DNA of 64,000 bases. Origin: Alphaproteobacteria bacterium (GTDB lineage Bacteria > Pseudomonadota > Alphaproteobacteria > Rhodobacterales > Rhodobacteraceae). The DNA is taken from positions 62,001-126,000 of the forward strand of contig JAUHVK010000004.1 of NCBI GenBank assembly GCA_030425145.1, written 5' to 3'. Position 1 is the stretch's first letter. Each line of letters starts with the position of its first letter. The notes beneath the pieces were generated by a model. That model did no database searches and was not told where the DNA came from. It saw only the letters and a program-made list of their open reading frames with translations. The translations under genes and the position numbers were made by a program. Shown piece by piece: positions 8,628 to 17,298 of this stretch.

Positions 8628-9659
8628 ATGACGCCCTTGGCAAGTGACGATACCCGCCCTCTCACGCTGCGTGACGTTTCGGAAGCGTCCGGTGTTTCGG
8701 AAATGACAGTCAGCCGCGTTTTGCGCAATCGCGGCGATGTTTCAACGGCCACGCGGGAACGCGTCTTGTCTGCAGCCAAGTCCCTCGGCTACGTGCCGAA
8801 CAAGATCGCCGGCGCATTGGCAAGCCAGAGGGTGAACCTTGTTGCGGTGATCATCCCGAGCCTGCGAAACATGGTGTTTCCAGAGGTCATGTCGGGGATC
8901 AGTGCCGTTCTCGAGGAGACCGAACTGCAACCCGTCGTTGGTGTAACTGACTATCTTCCTGAAAAGGAGGAACGGGTTCTTTATGAAATGCTGTCATGGC
9001 GCCCCTCCGGTGTGATCATTGCCGGGCTGGAACACACTGACGCGTCACGCGCCATGCTCAAGGCAAGTGGCATTCCGGTGGTCGAGATCATGGATGTCGA
9101 CGGAACACCAATAGATTCGATGGTCGGCATTTCGCACCGACGCGCCGGGCGCAAAATGGCCGAAGCCATTCTGAAAGCTGGCTACCAGAGGATCGGGTTC
9201 CTTGGCACAAAGATGCCACTCGACCACCGCGCGCGCAAACGGTTCGAAGGGTTTACCGGCGCGCTTGCCAAGGGCGGCGTCGAAGTCGCGGATCAGGAAT
9301 TCTATTCCGGCGGTTCGGCGCTGGCCAAGGGTCGGGAAATGACGGAAACCATGCTCAAACGCGACCCCGAGCTGGATTTCCTGTACTATTCGAATGACAT
9401 GATCGCTGCGGGCGGTTTGCTATCCCTAATGGAAAAAGGGGTCGATATCCCCAACCAGATCGGGCTCGCCGGGTTCAACGGAGTCGAACTTCTCGAAGGC
9501 TTGCCCCGTCAGCTTGCCACGATGGATGCCTGCCGGACGGAAATCGGGCGCAAAGCGGCGGAAATCATTGCGGAACGGGTTAATTCTCCCGATGCCGACA
9601 CTCCCAAGGTGGTCGAATTGACGCCAAAGATCAGCTACGGCGACACGCTGCGCCGCTAG
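8628..9659 (+). CDS. LacI-family transcriptional regulator (GntR/gluconate-repressor type)
   Basis: A 343-residue repressor. The N-terminal HTH is at about 14-36 (TLRDVSEASGVSEMTVSRVL), with the hinge helix near 60-70 (YVPNKIAGALASQR). A periplasmic-binding-protein-like effector domain follows (VNLVAVIIPSLRNMVFPEV, then FLYYSNDMIAAG and IGLAGFNG). The pattern is that of the GntR (gluconate) branch, so a sugar acid ligand is likely. No sugar catabolic genes lie next to it in this window: the tRNA is upstream, and a bidirectional terminator separates it from the pyrimidine transporter. Its regulon is therefore probably elsewhere or beyond recognition. Confidence 0.88.
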   Translation: MTPLASDDTRPLTLRDVSEASGVSEMTVSRVLRNRGDVSTATRERVLSAAKSLGYVPNKIAGALASQRVNLVAVIIPSLRNMVFPEVMSGISAVLEETELQPVVGVTDYLPEKEERVLYEMLSWRPSGVIIAGLEHTDASRAMLKASGIPVVEIMDVDGTPIDSMVGISHRRAGRKMAEAILKAGYQRIGFLGTKMPLDHRARKRFEGFTGALAKGGVEVADQEFYSGGSALAKGREMTETMLKRDPELDFLYYSNDMIAAGGLLSLMEKGVDIPNQIGLAGFNGVELLEGLPRQLATMDACRTEIGRKAAEIIAERVNSPDADTPKVVELTPKISYGDTLRR

Positions 9660-9666
9660 AAACGAA

Positions 9667-9691
9667 AAAGGGCCGCACGCAGCGGCCCTTT
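9667..9691. terminator. bidirectional rho-independent terminator
   Basis: A perfect 10-bp stem AAAGGGCCGC/GCGGCCCTTT with a five-base loop. A T-rich run follows on both strands (CCTTTG on plus, TTTTTCG on minus). It serves the lacI-family gene on the plus strand and the ABC transporter operon, whose last stop is at 9719, on the minus strand. Confidence 0.85.
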
Positions 9692-9718
9692 CCTTTGTTA
9701 GCTGCGTTTACCCGCAGA

Positions 9719-10705
9719 TCAGTTGAGAACGTCGGACACGGCGTGTGTCCAGGCCGCTTCACCCGGATCGGCAGTGATGACCGGATCGGAGCCACCGGCA
9801 AGCAGCGTATTAACCGTCCGTTGGAAGTCCGCCGGATCAAGTGTGCCGTTCGACCCTGCCGTCAGCTTGGCAATTTCGCCCATCATCCGCTTTTGGTGCG
9901 TTTCGGTCTGTGCGCCGGTCTCATCATATTCGAGAACGATCAACGCCGCGTCATCCGGGTTTTCCTCGGCCCATTTCCAGCCTTTCATCGACGCCGCAAC
10001 AAAACGCTGCATCCGTTCGACGAAGGCCGGATCAGACAAACGGTCTTCCAGCACGTAGAGACCGTCCTCCAATGTTGCTACACCCTGATCTTCGTACTTG
10101 AAGGTCACCAGGTCATCGGGGCTGACGCCCGCGTCGATCACCTGCCAGTATTCGTTGTAGGTCATGGTCGAGATGCAGTCCGCCTGACGCTGCAACAGCG
10201 GGTCGACGTTGAAGCCCTGCTTGAGAACCTCGACACCGTTCTCGCCCTTGCCGTCCGTAGAGACCCCCATCGAACTCATCCACGACATGAACGGGAATTC
10301 GTTGCCGAAGAACCAGACGCCCAATGTGCGGTTCTTGAGATCCTCGGGCGAGGAAATGCCCGCGTCCTTCCAGCAGGTCAGCATCATGCCAGAGCTTTTG
10401 AACGGCTGCGCGATGTTCACCAGCGGCAGACCCTTTTCGCGGGCCGCGAGTGCAGCAGGCATCCATTCAACGGTCACATCGGCACCACCGCCAGCAATCA
10501 CCTGCGTGGGCGCGATATCCGGGCCACCCGGTTTGATGGTGACATTCAGATCGGCCTCTTCATAATAGCCGTTTTCCAGCGCCACGTAGTAACCTGCAAA
10601 CTGGGCCTGCGTGACCCATTTGAGTTGCAGGGTCACGTCATCCGCAGCCCAAGCCGGGGCCGCCAGACCAAAGGCCGCCAAGGCGCCAAGTAGTTTCGTC
10701 TTCAT
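9719..10705 (-). CDS. ABC transporter substrate-binding protein, NMT1/THI5-like
   Basis: A 328-residue periplasmic binding protein with a Sec signal peptide (1-20, AWA-A). It belongs to the NMT1/THI5-like family, which binds pyrimidine-like or other small heteroaromatic ligands. Visible are VTLQLKWVTQAQFAGYYVAL and the PGGPDIAPTQVIAGGGADV strand-turn typical of the family, and DCISTMTYNEYW. The ATG at 10705 is chosen for its GGAGGT site and signal peptide; the open frame upstream has neither. It is the last gene of the catabolic operon, 29 bp after the permease. The ligand is likely uracil, thymine, dihydropyrimidine or a hydantoin, by context. Confidence 0.88.
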   Translation of the reverse strand: MKTKLLGALAAFGLAAPAWAADDVTLQLKWVTQAQFAGYYVALENGYYEEADLNVTIKPGGPDIAPTQVIAGGGADVTVEWMPAALAAREKGLPLVNIAQPFKSSGMMLTCWKDAGISSPEDLKNRTLGVWFFGNEFPFMSWMSSMGVSTDGKGENGVEVLKQGFNVDPLLQRQADCISTMTYNEYWQVIDAGVSPDDLVTFKYEDQGVATLEDGLYVLEDRLSDPAFVERMQRFVAASMKGWKWAEENPDDAALIVLEYDETGAQTETHQKRMMGEIAKLTAGSNGTLDPADFQRTVNTLLAGGSDPVITADPGEAAWTHAVSDVLN

Positions 10706-10734
10706 GGTAGTACCTCCGTGTTGTCGTTTGTTGT

Positions 10735-11586
10735 TCATCCATGTCCGCGGTGCGACGGGTGCCAGAACGTCACGCGTTTTTCGATCCATGCCACCAGCCC
10801 GTAGAAAGCCGTTCCGGCCAGGGCCGCGACCGCGATTTCAGCCCAGACCAAATCGATCGACAAACTGCCGACCCCGGTCGAAATCCGGAATCCCATCCCC
10901 CGCGTCGGTGACCCGAAATATTCAGCAACGATTGCCCCGATCAATGCAAGCGTCGTCGCGATCTTAAGCCCGTTGAACACGAACGGCAGGGCTGCAGGCA
11001 GGCGCAACTTGAGCAGCGTATCAAAATAACTCGCAGCATAGGTGCGCATCAGGTCGCGCTGCATCGAGTCGGTTTCGCGTAAACCTTGCACTGTGTTCAC
11101 AAGGATGGGGAAGAACACCATCACCACAACCACCGCCGCCTTTGAATGCCAGTCAAAGCCGAACCAGCTCACCAATATTGGCGCGATACCGACGATGGGC
11201 AGTGCCGCCACAAAATTGCCGATGGGCAATAGGCCTCGTGTCAGAAAGGCGGATCGGTCGATCAGGATCGCAGTTGCAAAAGCGGCAAGTACGCCGATCA
11301 CAAACCCGGACAGCGCGCCTTTGAGAACGGTCTGCCGAAAATCCTCCCAGAGGATATCGGTCGACGCGGCAAAGGTCTGTGCCACGGTCGATGGCGCAGG
11401 CAAAATCACTGGTGACACGCCGAACCCGCGCACGATGCCTTCCCACAGAACGATCAACGTCACCCCGAACAGCACCGGGATCAGCACCCGAACCACAACC
11501 GACCCACGCCACACCGAATTGGCAAGCCAGGTGTTGAGCGCCCAAGCCCCGATCCAGAACAGCAGCGCAAAGATCAGCCAGCTCAT
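10735..11586 (-). CDS. ABC transporter permease (second of two)
   Basis: A 283-residue inner-membrane permease with about six TM helices and a BPD_transp_1 EAA-type loop near residues 185-215 (YAASYFDTLLKLRLPAALPFVFNGLK), where the motif contacts the ATPase. It is longer at the N-terminus than SsuC/TauC permeases, with two helices before the core. It overlaps the preceding permease by ATGA. Together the two permeases would form a heterodimeric channel, unlike the single-permease homodimers of many NMT1-type importers. Confidence 0.88.
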   Translation of the reverse strand: MSWLIFALLFWIGAWALNTWLANSVWRGSVVVRVLIPVLFGVTLIVLWEGIVRGFGVSPVILPAPSTVAQTFAASTDILWEDFRQTVLKGALSGFVIGVLAAFATAILIDRSAFLTRGLLPIGNFVAALPIVGIAPILVSWFGFDWHSKAAVVVVMVFFPILVNTVQGLRETDSMQRDLMRTYAASYFDTLLKLRLPAALPFVFNGLKIATTLALIGAIVAEYFGSPTRGMGFRISTGVGSLSIDLVWAEIAVAALAGTAFYGLVAWIEKRVTFWHPSHRGHG

Positions 11587-12515
11587 GTTTGCATCCCCAT
11601 CCGCTTCAACGTCACCCGCTGCATCACGTCCAGCAGCGTCACCAGAGCACCGGCCAGAATCGCTGCCGCAAAGAGCGCCGCCCAGATGGCCAACGGCGTG
11701 CCGAACTGATCCCCGATCAGAATACGCGCGCCCAGCCCGGAAATCGCCCCCGTCGGCAACTCACCGACAATGGTTCCCACCAACGCCGCCGCGATCCCGA
11801 TCTTCAGCGATGTGAAGAGATACGGCATCGACGCTGGCAGACGCAGCTTCAGGAACGCTTGCAAGCCCGACGCGGAATAGGTCCGCAGCAGATCAAGCTG
11901 CGCCTCTCCCGGCGACCGCAACCCTTTGACCATGCCGACAAGTACAGGGAAGTAACACAGGTAAGCCGAAATGATCGCCTTTGGCACCGTCCGGCCCTCA
12001 ATGCCGACCTGGCTGGACAGCACGATGATCATCGGTGCTAGGGCCACAATAGGGATGGTCTGGCTGATGATCGCCCAAGGCATCAGGCTCATATCCACCA
12101 CTCGGCTGTAGACGATGGCAACCGCCCCCGCCATGCCCAGAATGGTGCCCAGAGCAAATCCCCACAGCGTCGATTGCAGGGTGATCCACCCGTGATAGAT
12201 CAGCGACCGTTTGGACAGCGCCCGCCCTCGCAGTGCCATGTCCCCGGTGGTTTTCCAAAGCTCAGCCCCGACCTGACCCGGCGTCGGCAAGCGCGGCCGT
12301 TCAAGCGCATAGCCCGCGGCGATATACTCGGGATTGTCGATCATCAACCGCCACACGGATCGGTCAAAGCGGGCAATGGATTCAGCGGGAACAACTTCGG
12401 CCCCACCCCGTTCCGCAATATCCAGCGCACCTCGGATATTCATGGGCGCGACCGCCGCATACCAAAGCGCCGCAATCGCGGCGAGAACCGTAAGAATGGG
12501 CAACAGGTTCTTCAT
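11583..12515 (-). CDS. ABC transporter permease (first of two)
   Basis: A 310-residue permease with an N-terminal TM helix (about 5-22), a periplasmic insert of roughly 70 residues, then the BPD_transp_1 core with a coupling motif near 220-250 (LLRTYSASGLQAFLKLRLPA). It lies six bases after the ATPase gene and overlaps the next permease by four bases. The periplasmic insert is distinctive compared with its partner and may contact the binding protein. It is part of the pyrimidine/hydantoin importer. Confidence 0.88.
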   Translation of the reverse strand: MKNLLPILTVLAAIAALWYAAVAPMNIRGALDIAERGGAEVVPAESIARFDRSVWRLMIDNPEYIAAGYALERPRLPTPGQVGAELWKTTGDMALRGRALSKRSLIYHGWITLQSTLWGFALGTILGMAGAVAIVYSRVVDMSLMPWAIISQTIPIVALAPMIIVLSSQVGIEGRTVPKAIISAYLCYFPVLVGMVKGLRSPGEAQLDLLRTYSASGLQAFLKLRLPASMPYLFTSLKIGIAAALVGTIVGELPTGAISGLGARILIGDQFGTPLAIWAALFAAAILAGALVTLLDVMQRVTLKRMGMQT

Positions 12516-12521
12516 GATGCC

Positions 12522-13343
12522 TCAATCGTCATAGGCATGTCCCGCCCGCAGCCCGTCACGCACCCGGTGTGCAATCTCCAGAAACTCTGGGGTATCCCGA
12601 ATGTCCAATGGCCGCTCTTTCGGCAAAGGGCTGTCTATCACATCGGTAATCCGTCCGGGCCGGGGCGACATCACAACGATCTTGGTCGACAGGTAAACGG
12701 CTTCCGGGATCGAATGCGTGACAAACCCGATGGTCTTTTCCGTCCGCGCCCAGAGGTCCAGCAGTTGTTCGTTCAGGTGATCGCGCACAATCTCGTCCAG
12801 CGCGCCGAACGGCTCGTCCATCAGCAGAATATCCGCATCAAACGCCAAAGCCCGCGCAATCGACGCGCGCTGCTGCATCCCGCCGGAAAGCTGCCAGGGA
12901 TATTTCTTGCCGAAATTCGACAACTCCACGAGGTCCAGCACCCGTGCGATCCGTTCATCCTGCTCGGCCTTGGAATAGCCCATGATCTCCAGAGGCAGCG
13001 CGATGTTCTTCTCGATCGTCCGCCACGGATAAAGGCCCGCTGCCTGAAACACATAGCCATAGGCCCGCGCGCGCCGGGCCTCATCCGGCGTCATGTCATT
13101 GACCGTAAGCGTCCCGCCTGTCGGCGTCTCAAGCGCCGCAATGCACCGCAGGAAAGTGGTCTTGCCACAGCCCGACGGCCCGATGAAGCTGACGAACTCG
13201 CCTTTGCCGATATCAAGATCGACACCGGACAGCGCATGCACCGGCCCGTCATTGGTCTCAAAGGTCAGATCCAGCGATTTCGCGGAAATCACCGGTTTGG
13301 TCGTGCTCCGGTCAGGGACCGGAGCGTTAGTTTGGTCTTGCAT
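12522..13343 (-). CDS. ABC transporter ATP-binding protein
   Basis: A 273-residue ATPase of the nitrate/sulfonate/taurine/pyrimidine importer class. Visible motifs are Walker A GPSGCGKTT (about 53-61), Q-loop YVFQAAGLYPWRT, signature LSGGMQQRASIARAL, Walker B ILLMDEPFGALD and the switch His in GFVTHSIPEAV. The ATG at 13343 overlaps the dihydropyrimidinase stop by one base (TGATG); a TTG one codon upstream is also possible. It energises the two downstream permeases. Confidence 0.93.
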   Translation of the reverse strand: MQDQTNAPVPDRSTTKPVISAKSLDLTFETNDGPVHALSGVDLDIGKGEFVSFIGPSGCGKTTFLRCIAALETPTGGTLTVNDMTPDEARRARAYGYVFQAAGLYPWRTIEKNIALPLEIMGYSKAEQDERIARVLDLVELSNFGKKYPWQLSGGMQQRASIARALAFDADILLMDEPFGALDEIVRDHLNEQLLDLWARTEKTIGFVTHSIPEAVYLSTKIVVMSPRPGRITDVIDSPLPKERPLDIRDTPEFLEIAHRVRDGLRAGHAYDD

Positions 13344-14797
13344 CAAACCCCCGTCGCAGGGATGCCAGTCCGCTCCACCGGGCGCGGCGCGGTCAGCTCT
13401 TTCCAGGTCGACAGCGCCCGGTTCACCGTGCCGTTGCCCGGCCGTTTCACAAATTGGCCATGGCCTTCCTGCGTGCGTACTTCGCCATCATGGATCGCCA
13501 CATGCCCACGCGTGAGCGTGAACCGCGGCAGACCTTTGACGTGGTGTCCTTCGAACACGTTGTAGTCAATGGCCGATTGCTGTGTGTTGGCGGAAATGGT
13601 CTTTTCCTTCTCCGGATCCCAGACCACCAGATCGGCATCCGCGCCAACCAGCACAGCCCCTTTCTTCGGATAGCAGTTCAGGATCTTGGCGATATTGGTC
13701 GAGGTCACAGCCACAAACTCGTTCGGCGTCAACCGCCCGGTCGCCACGCCATGTGTCCAAAGCATCGGCATCCGGTCCTCAAGCCCACCTGTGCCATTGG
13801 GGATTTTCGAGAAATCGCCCACGCCATAGCGCTTCTGCTCGGTGGTAAAGGCGCAATGGTCCGTCGCCACCACCGACAACGTCCCCGATTGCAGACCAGC
13901 CCAGAGGCTGTCCTGATGCTTCTTGTTGCGGAACGGCGGCGACATCACGCGGCGTGCGGCATGATCCCAATCTGTATTGAAGTACTCGCCTTCATCCAGC
14001 GTCAGGTGCTGGATCAAAGGTTCACCCCAGACCCGCTTGCCCTGCATCTTGGCCCGCCGGATCGCCTCATGCGCTTCCTCGCAGGAGGTATGCACAACAT
14101 AAAGCGGAACACCTGCCATATCCGCGATCATGATCGCGCGATTGGTCGCTTCGCCCTCGACCTGCGAAGGCCGCGAATAGGCGTGGCCCTCCGGCCCGGT
14201 ATTGCCTTCGGCCAGCAGCTTCGCCGTCAGTTCTGCCACCACATCGCCATTCTCGGCGTGAACCATGGCGATCCCGCCCAATTCGGCCAACCGGTTGAAT
14301 GACGCGAAAAGCTCATCGTCATTGACCATGAGCGCGCCTTTATAGGCCATGAAATGCTTGAATGTGTTGATCCCGTGATCGTTGATCACCGTGGGCATCT
14401 CGTCGAACACCTTTTCGCCCCACCAGGTCACCGCCATGTGGAACGAGTAGTCGCAATTCGCCATCGTGGACTTGTTGTGCCAGCCCTTCATCGCATCGAC
14501 GAGACCCTGCCCCTGTCCCGGCAACACGAAATCCACCACCATCGTGGTCCCGCCCGACAGCGCCGCGCGCGTCCCGCTTTCGAAATTGTCGGTGGAGTAA
14601 GTCCCCATGAACGGCATCTCGAGATGCGTATGCGGGTCGATCCCACCCGGCATCACATAGCAGCCGGTAGCGTCCAGTTCCTCGTCACCTTTCAGGTTCG
14701 GACCAATCTCGGTGATGACCCCGTTCTCGATGACAACATCTGCCTCATAGGTCAGGTCCGCTGTGACAACCGTTCCGTTCTTGATGATCGTGGTCAT
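13343..14797 (-). CDS. hydA: dihydropyrimidinase / D-hydantoinase
   Basis: A 484-residue metallo-amidohydrolase that opens dihydrouracil or dihydrothymine to the N-carbamoyl-beta-amino acid, the second step of reductive pyrimidine breakdown. The binuclear zinc ligands are all visible: His56 and His58 in DPHTHLEM, the carboxylated Lys153 in MAYKGALM, His180 in VHAEN, His236 in VVHTSC and Asp313 in ATDHCAF. Length is typical of the family. The start has a CGGAG site. It follows the amidohydrolase gene after an 84-bp gap that contains a hairpin repeat, and is coupled to the ABC ATPase. Substrate (dihydropyrimidine, not just hydantoin) is inferred from the PreTA genes nearby. Confidence 0.93.
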   Translation of the reverse strand: MTTIIKNGTVVTADLTYEADVVIENGVITEIGPNLKGDEELDATGCYVMPGGIDPHTHLEMPFMGTYSTDNFESGTRAALSGGTTMVVDFVLPGQGQGLVDAMKGWHNKSTMANCDYSFHMAVTWWGEKVFDEMPTVINDHGINTFKHFMAYKGALMVNDDELFASFNRLAELGGIAMVHAENGDVVAELTAKLLAEGNTGPEGHAYSRPSQVEGEATNRAIMIADMAGVPLYVVHTSCEEAHEAIRRAKMQGKRVWGEPLIQHLTLDEGEYFNTDWDHAARRVMSPPFRNKKHQDSLWAGLQSGTLSVVATDHCAFTTEQKRYGVGDFSKIPNGTGGLEDRMPMLWTHGVATGRLTPNEFVAVTSTNIAKILNCYPKKGAVLVGADADLVVWDPEKEKTISANTQQSAIDYNVFEGHHVKGLPRFTLTRGHVAIHDGEVRTQEGHGQFVKRPGNGTVNRALSTWKELTAPRPVERTGIPATGV

Positions 14798-14830
14798 GGT
14801 CTACTCCGTGGTCCTGATCTTCTCTGGTTC

Positions 14831-14879
14831 AAAAATACTTCGGGGGAGTCGCGCAGGGCGCGACGGGGGCAGCGCCCCC
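14831..14879. repeat. double-hairpin intergenic element (REP-like)
   Basis: Two adjacent GC-rich inverted repeats, GTCGCGC-agg-GCGCGAC (14848-14864) and GGGGGC-agc-GCCCCC (14865-14879), with a flanking AAAAATACTTCGGGGGAG box. It sits between the amidohydrolase stop and the dihydropyrimidinase start on the minus strand. The layout resembles a dispersed palindromic repeat I associate with roseobacter genomes; only one copy is in the window. It could also attenuate transcription inside the operon. Confidence 0.5.
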
Positions 14880-14881
14880 AA

Positions 14882-16132
14882 CTAGCCGACGATCTCCGCT
14901 GTCTCGACAACCGCATGAAAAAGCACATCCGCCCCCGCCGTCGCCCAGTCCTTGGAAATCTCTTCCGCCTCGTTGTGCGACAGCCCGTCGACGCAAGGGC
15001 ACATGACCATCGCCGTCGGCGCAACATCGTTGATCCAGCAGGCGTCATGCCCGGCCCCAGACACGATATCCATGTGACTGTAACCCAACCGCTCGGCAGC
15101 ATCACGGATGGCGCTCACACAGGCCTCATCAAACGCGGGTGGATCGAACTGACCAACGATATGGCAGTCAAACTCCACACCGATTTCTTCACACAGCTTC
15201 GGCGCGCGCTCCATGAACTCGTCTACCATGCCGTTCAGCTTGTCCAGAAGGTGCGTCCGCATATCGACAGTGAACACAACCTTGCCCGGAATGATGTTCC
15301 GGCTGTTTGGGTAGACGTCGATATGCCCGATCGCGCCAACCGCGTTCGGCTGGTTCTTCATCGCAATCTCATGCACCAGTTCCGTCACCAGAGCGAGCCC
15401 GCGCCCGGCGTTTTTACGCATATACATCGGCGTCGATCCGGTGTGGCTTTCCTTGCCAGTCACCGTGCATTCGATCCAGCGCAGCCCCTGCCCATGGGTG
15501 ACGACCCCGATATTCTTGCCCTCGGCTTCTAGGATCGGACCCTGTTCGATATGCAACTCGAAAAACGCGTGCATCTTGCGATCCCCAACCTTTTCCGGGC
15601 CCTTCCAACCAATCCGCGCCAACTCTTCGCCGAACTTCTTGCCCTTGGCATCGGTGCGGTCATAGGCCCAGTCAAGCGTGTGCTTACCGGCAAATACCCC
15701 CGAGGCCAGCATCGCCGGCGCAAAGCGGGTGCCTTCTTCATTGGTCCAGTTGGTCACGACAATCGGATGCTTGGTCTTGATCCCTAAATCATTGAGCGAC
15801 CGGATCACCTCCAGCCCGCCTAGCACACCCAAGACACCGTCATATTTGCCCCCTGTGGGCTGGGTATCGAGATGCGATCCCACATAGACCGGCAGCGCGT
15901 CAGGGTCCGTTCCTTCGCGGCGTGCGAACATATTGCCGATCTCATCGACACCCATGGTGCAGCCCGCAGCCTCGCACCATGTCTGGAACAGCGCACGGCC
16001 TTCGGCGTCTTCATCCGTCAGTGTCTGGCGGTTGTTGCCCCCCGCGACACCCGGCCCGATCTTCGCCATCTCCATGAGACTGTCCCACAGGCGGTCGCCA
16101 TTGATCCGCAGGTTTTCTCCGGGTGCTGCCAT
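14882..16132 (-). CDS. Zn-dependent amidohydrolase, beta-ureidopropionase / N-carbamoyl amino acid hydrolase type
   Basis: A 416-residue member of the M20/hydantoinase-carbamoylase (Hyu) family that removes the carbamoyl group from N-carbamoyl-beta-alanine, giving beta-alanine, CO2 and ammonia. Metal-site motifs are GSHLDTQPTGGKYDG (His and bridging Asp), NEEGTRF (Glu pair) and FELHIEQGPILE (His); a second metal His lies near the C-terminus in DGLSHNEAEE. The ATG at 16132 is chosen over an upstream in-frame start because it has a GAGGGGAA purine-rich site. It is the first gene of the operon and has a 7-2-7 palindrome 58 bp upstream. Confidence 0.9.
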   Translation of the reverse strand: MAAPGENLRINGDRLWDSLMEMAKIGPGVAGGNNRQTLTDEDAEGRALFQTWCEAAGCTMGVDEIGNMFARREGTDPDALPVYVGSHLDTQPTGGKYDGVLGVLGGLEVIRSLNDLGIKTKHPIVVTNWTNEEGTRFAPAMLASGVFAGKHTLDWAYDRTDAKGKKFGEELARIGWKGPEKVGDRKMHAFFELHIEQGPILEAEGKNIGVVTHGQGLRWIECTVTGKESHTGSTPMYMRKNAGRGLALVTELVHEIAMKNQPNAVGAIGHIDVYPNSRNIIPGKVVFTVDMRTHLLDKLNGMVDEFMERAPKLCEEIGVEFDCHIVGQFDPPAFDEACVSAIRDAAERLGYSHMDIVSGAGHDACWINDVAPTAMVMCPCVDGLSHNEAEEISKDWATAGADVLFHAVVETAEIVG

Positions 16133-16190
16133 GTTCTTTCCCCTCGCCGCTGGCTGTCTCGCGTGACGCCACAACAGCCCCCGCAAGTTT

Positions 16191-16206
16191 TTTACCATTT
16201 GGTAAA
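16191..16206. promoter_or_regulatory. putative RutR-like operator (perfect 7-2-7 palindrome)
   Basis: TTTACCATTTGGTAAA: perfect arms TTTACCA/TGGTAAA around a 2-bp spacer. The geometry and core (ACCA-N2-TGGT) match the E. coli RutR site TTGACCA-N2-TGGTCAA. It lies 58 bp from the amidohydrolase start and 112 bp from the divergent tetR-family gene, so it could control both. A near copy precedes preT at 20094. Confidence 0.7.
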
Positions 16207-16318
16207 GTTACGATTGCAACGCGCCCTCAAGCTGTCAAGGTATGATCTGGAATGAGTTCGTGCGCGCCGGTCTCTGAGACAGGCCGTGCCTGTAATTGCA
16301 GCATGAGGGAAACCCACC

Positions 16319-16933
16319 ATGACCAGCCCCGCCCGCAAGCCCAGCCGCATCCAGACCGAAAACCGCCAGCGCATCCGCGATGCCGCGCTTGGTCTCTTTG
16401 CCACACACGGGTTTCGAGGCACCACGCTTGATCAGATCGCCGACGCCTGCGGGATGCACAAACCGAACCTCATTTACTATTACGACAGTAAGGAAGCGAT
16501 CCATATCGACCTGCTGAACACGCTGATGGAAGAATGGCTCAGCCCGCTCGACGCTATGAATGCGGAGGGTGATCCGCTCGAGGAAATCATCGGCTACATC
16601 CGCCGCAAGATGGAGATGAGCCGCCTCTATCCGCGCGAATCCCGGCTGTTTGCAAACGAGATCGTACAAGGCGCGCCACGGATGCTGCCGCATCTGGAAA
16701 GCACGCTGAAACCGCTTTTCGACAGACAATGCGGGATCATCGCGAAGTGGATGAAAGACGGCAAGATTGCCGAAATGCACCCGGCGCATCTGATCTTTTC
16801 GATCTGGGCGGTGACGCAGCACTACGCGGATTTCGAAGCGCAGATCGCTGTCCTTCTGCCGGGAGATGACAAACGCGCTCGGGGCGCAGACCAGTTTGTC
16901 GAGATGATGTTCCGGAAAGTGCTGACACCGTAA
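16319..16933 (+). CDS. RutR-like TetR-family regulator of pyrimidine catabolism
   Basis: A 204-residue repressor with an N-terminal TetR HTH (about 18-64: IRDAALGLFATHGFRGTTLD, then ACGMHKPNLIYYYDSKEAIH). The C-terminal domain reads RRKMEMSRLYPRESRLFANEI and AHLIFSIWAVTQHYADFEAQI in segments, closely parallel to E. coli RutR, which senses uracil. It diverges from the amidohydrolase operon with a palindromic operator between. I infer that it represses both the hydA/ABC operon and preTA, and is released by a pyrimidine ligand. Identity with RutR is by family resemblance; the ligand is not visible. Confidence 0.85.
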   Translation: MTSPARKPSRIQTENRQRIRDAALGLFATHGFRGTTLDQIADACGMHKPNLIYYYDSKEAIHIDLLNTLMEEWLSPLDAMNAEGDPLEEIIGYIRRKMEMSRLYPRESRLFANEIVQGAPRMLPHLESTLKPLFDRQCGIIAKWMKDGKIAEMHPAHLIFSIWAVTQHYADFEAQIAVLLPGDDKRARGADQFVEMMFRKVLTP

Positions 16934-16977
16934 CAGCGTTTACAGGGCCTTAATCAAAACGGGGTCAGATTGGGCGC

Positions 16978-17220
16978 ATGGTTATGCACACGCCTTTCGA
17001 GTCGCCCACGGCCTACAACCCGGCATGGAGAGACCAGTTGTTCAGCGCTGATGCAGTGCGGCGCAAAGGCGTGGTCCGCCGCAAGAAAGGTGCGATCCAT
17101 CGCGAGGTTGGGCTGAGCCTGCTACGGGCCGAAGTCGAGGCGCGCGGATTTCAGCTCTTCGATGTAGGCACAGATTATCTGATCGTCTGCCACTCACAGC
17201 CGATCACGCGGCTCGCCTGA
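16978..17220 (+). CDS. small conserved hypothetical protein
   Basis: An 80-residue basic protein with a central RRKGVVRRKKGAIHREVG stretch and a C-terminal DYLIVCHSQPITRL beta-like segment. Similar short proteins occur widely in roseobacters, some labelled phosphoribosylanthranilate isomerase without support; nothing of a TIM barrel is present here. Starts at 16978 and 16984 are both possible; neither has a good ribosome binding site. It follows the regulator by 44 bp and is followed by a 63-bp nested palindrome. Confidence 0.65.
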   Translation: MVMHTPFESPTAYNPAWRDQLFSADAVRRKGVVRRKKGAIHREVGLSLLRAEVEARGFQLFDVGTDYLIVCHSQPITRLA

Positions 17221-17298
17221 TCCAGCCTGCCTTCTTTCAAGAAACAGCAGACTTCAACACTGTCGGTTTTGCTGCGCGCACTTCCATCCAGAATCCCC

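Noticed and set aside
12174-13565. Open frame of 463 codons on the plus strand opposite the ABC ATPase and permease
   Set aside because: Shadow of the minus-strand genes, with basic and Pro-rich composition typical of antisense frames in high-G+C DNA.
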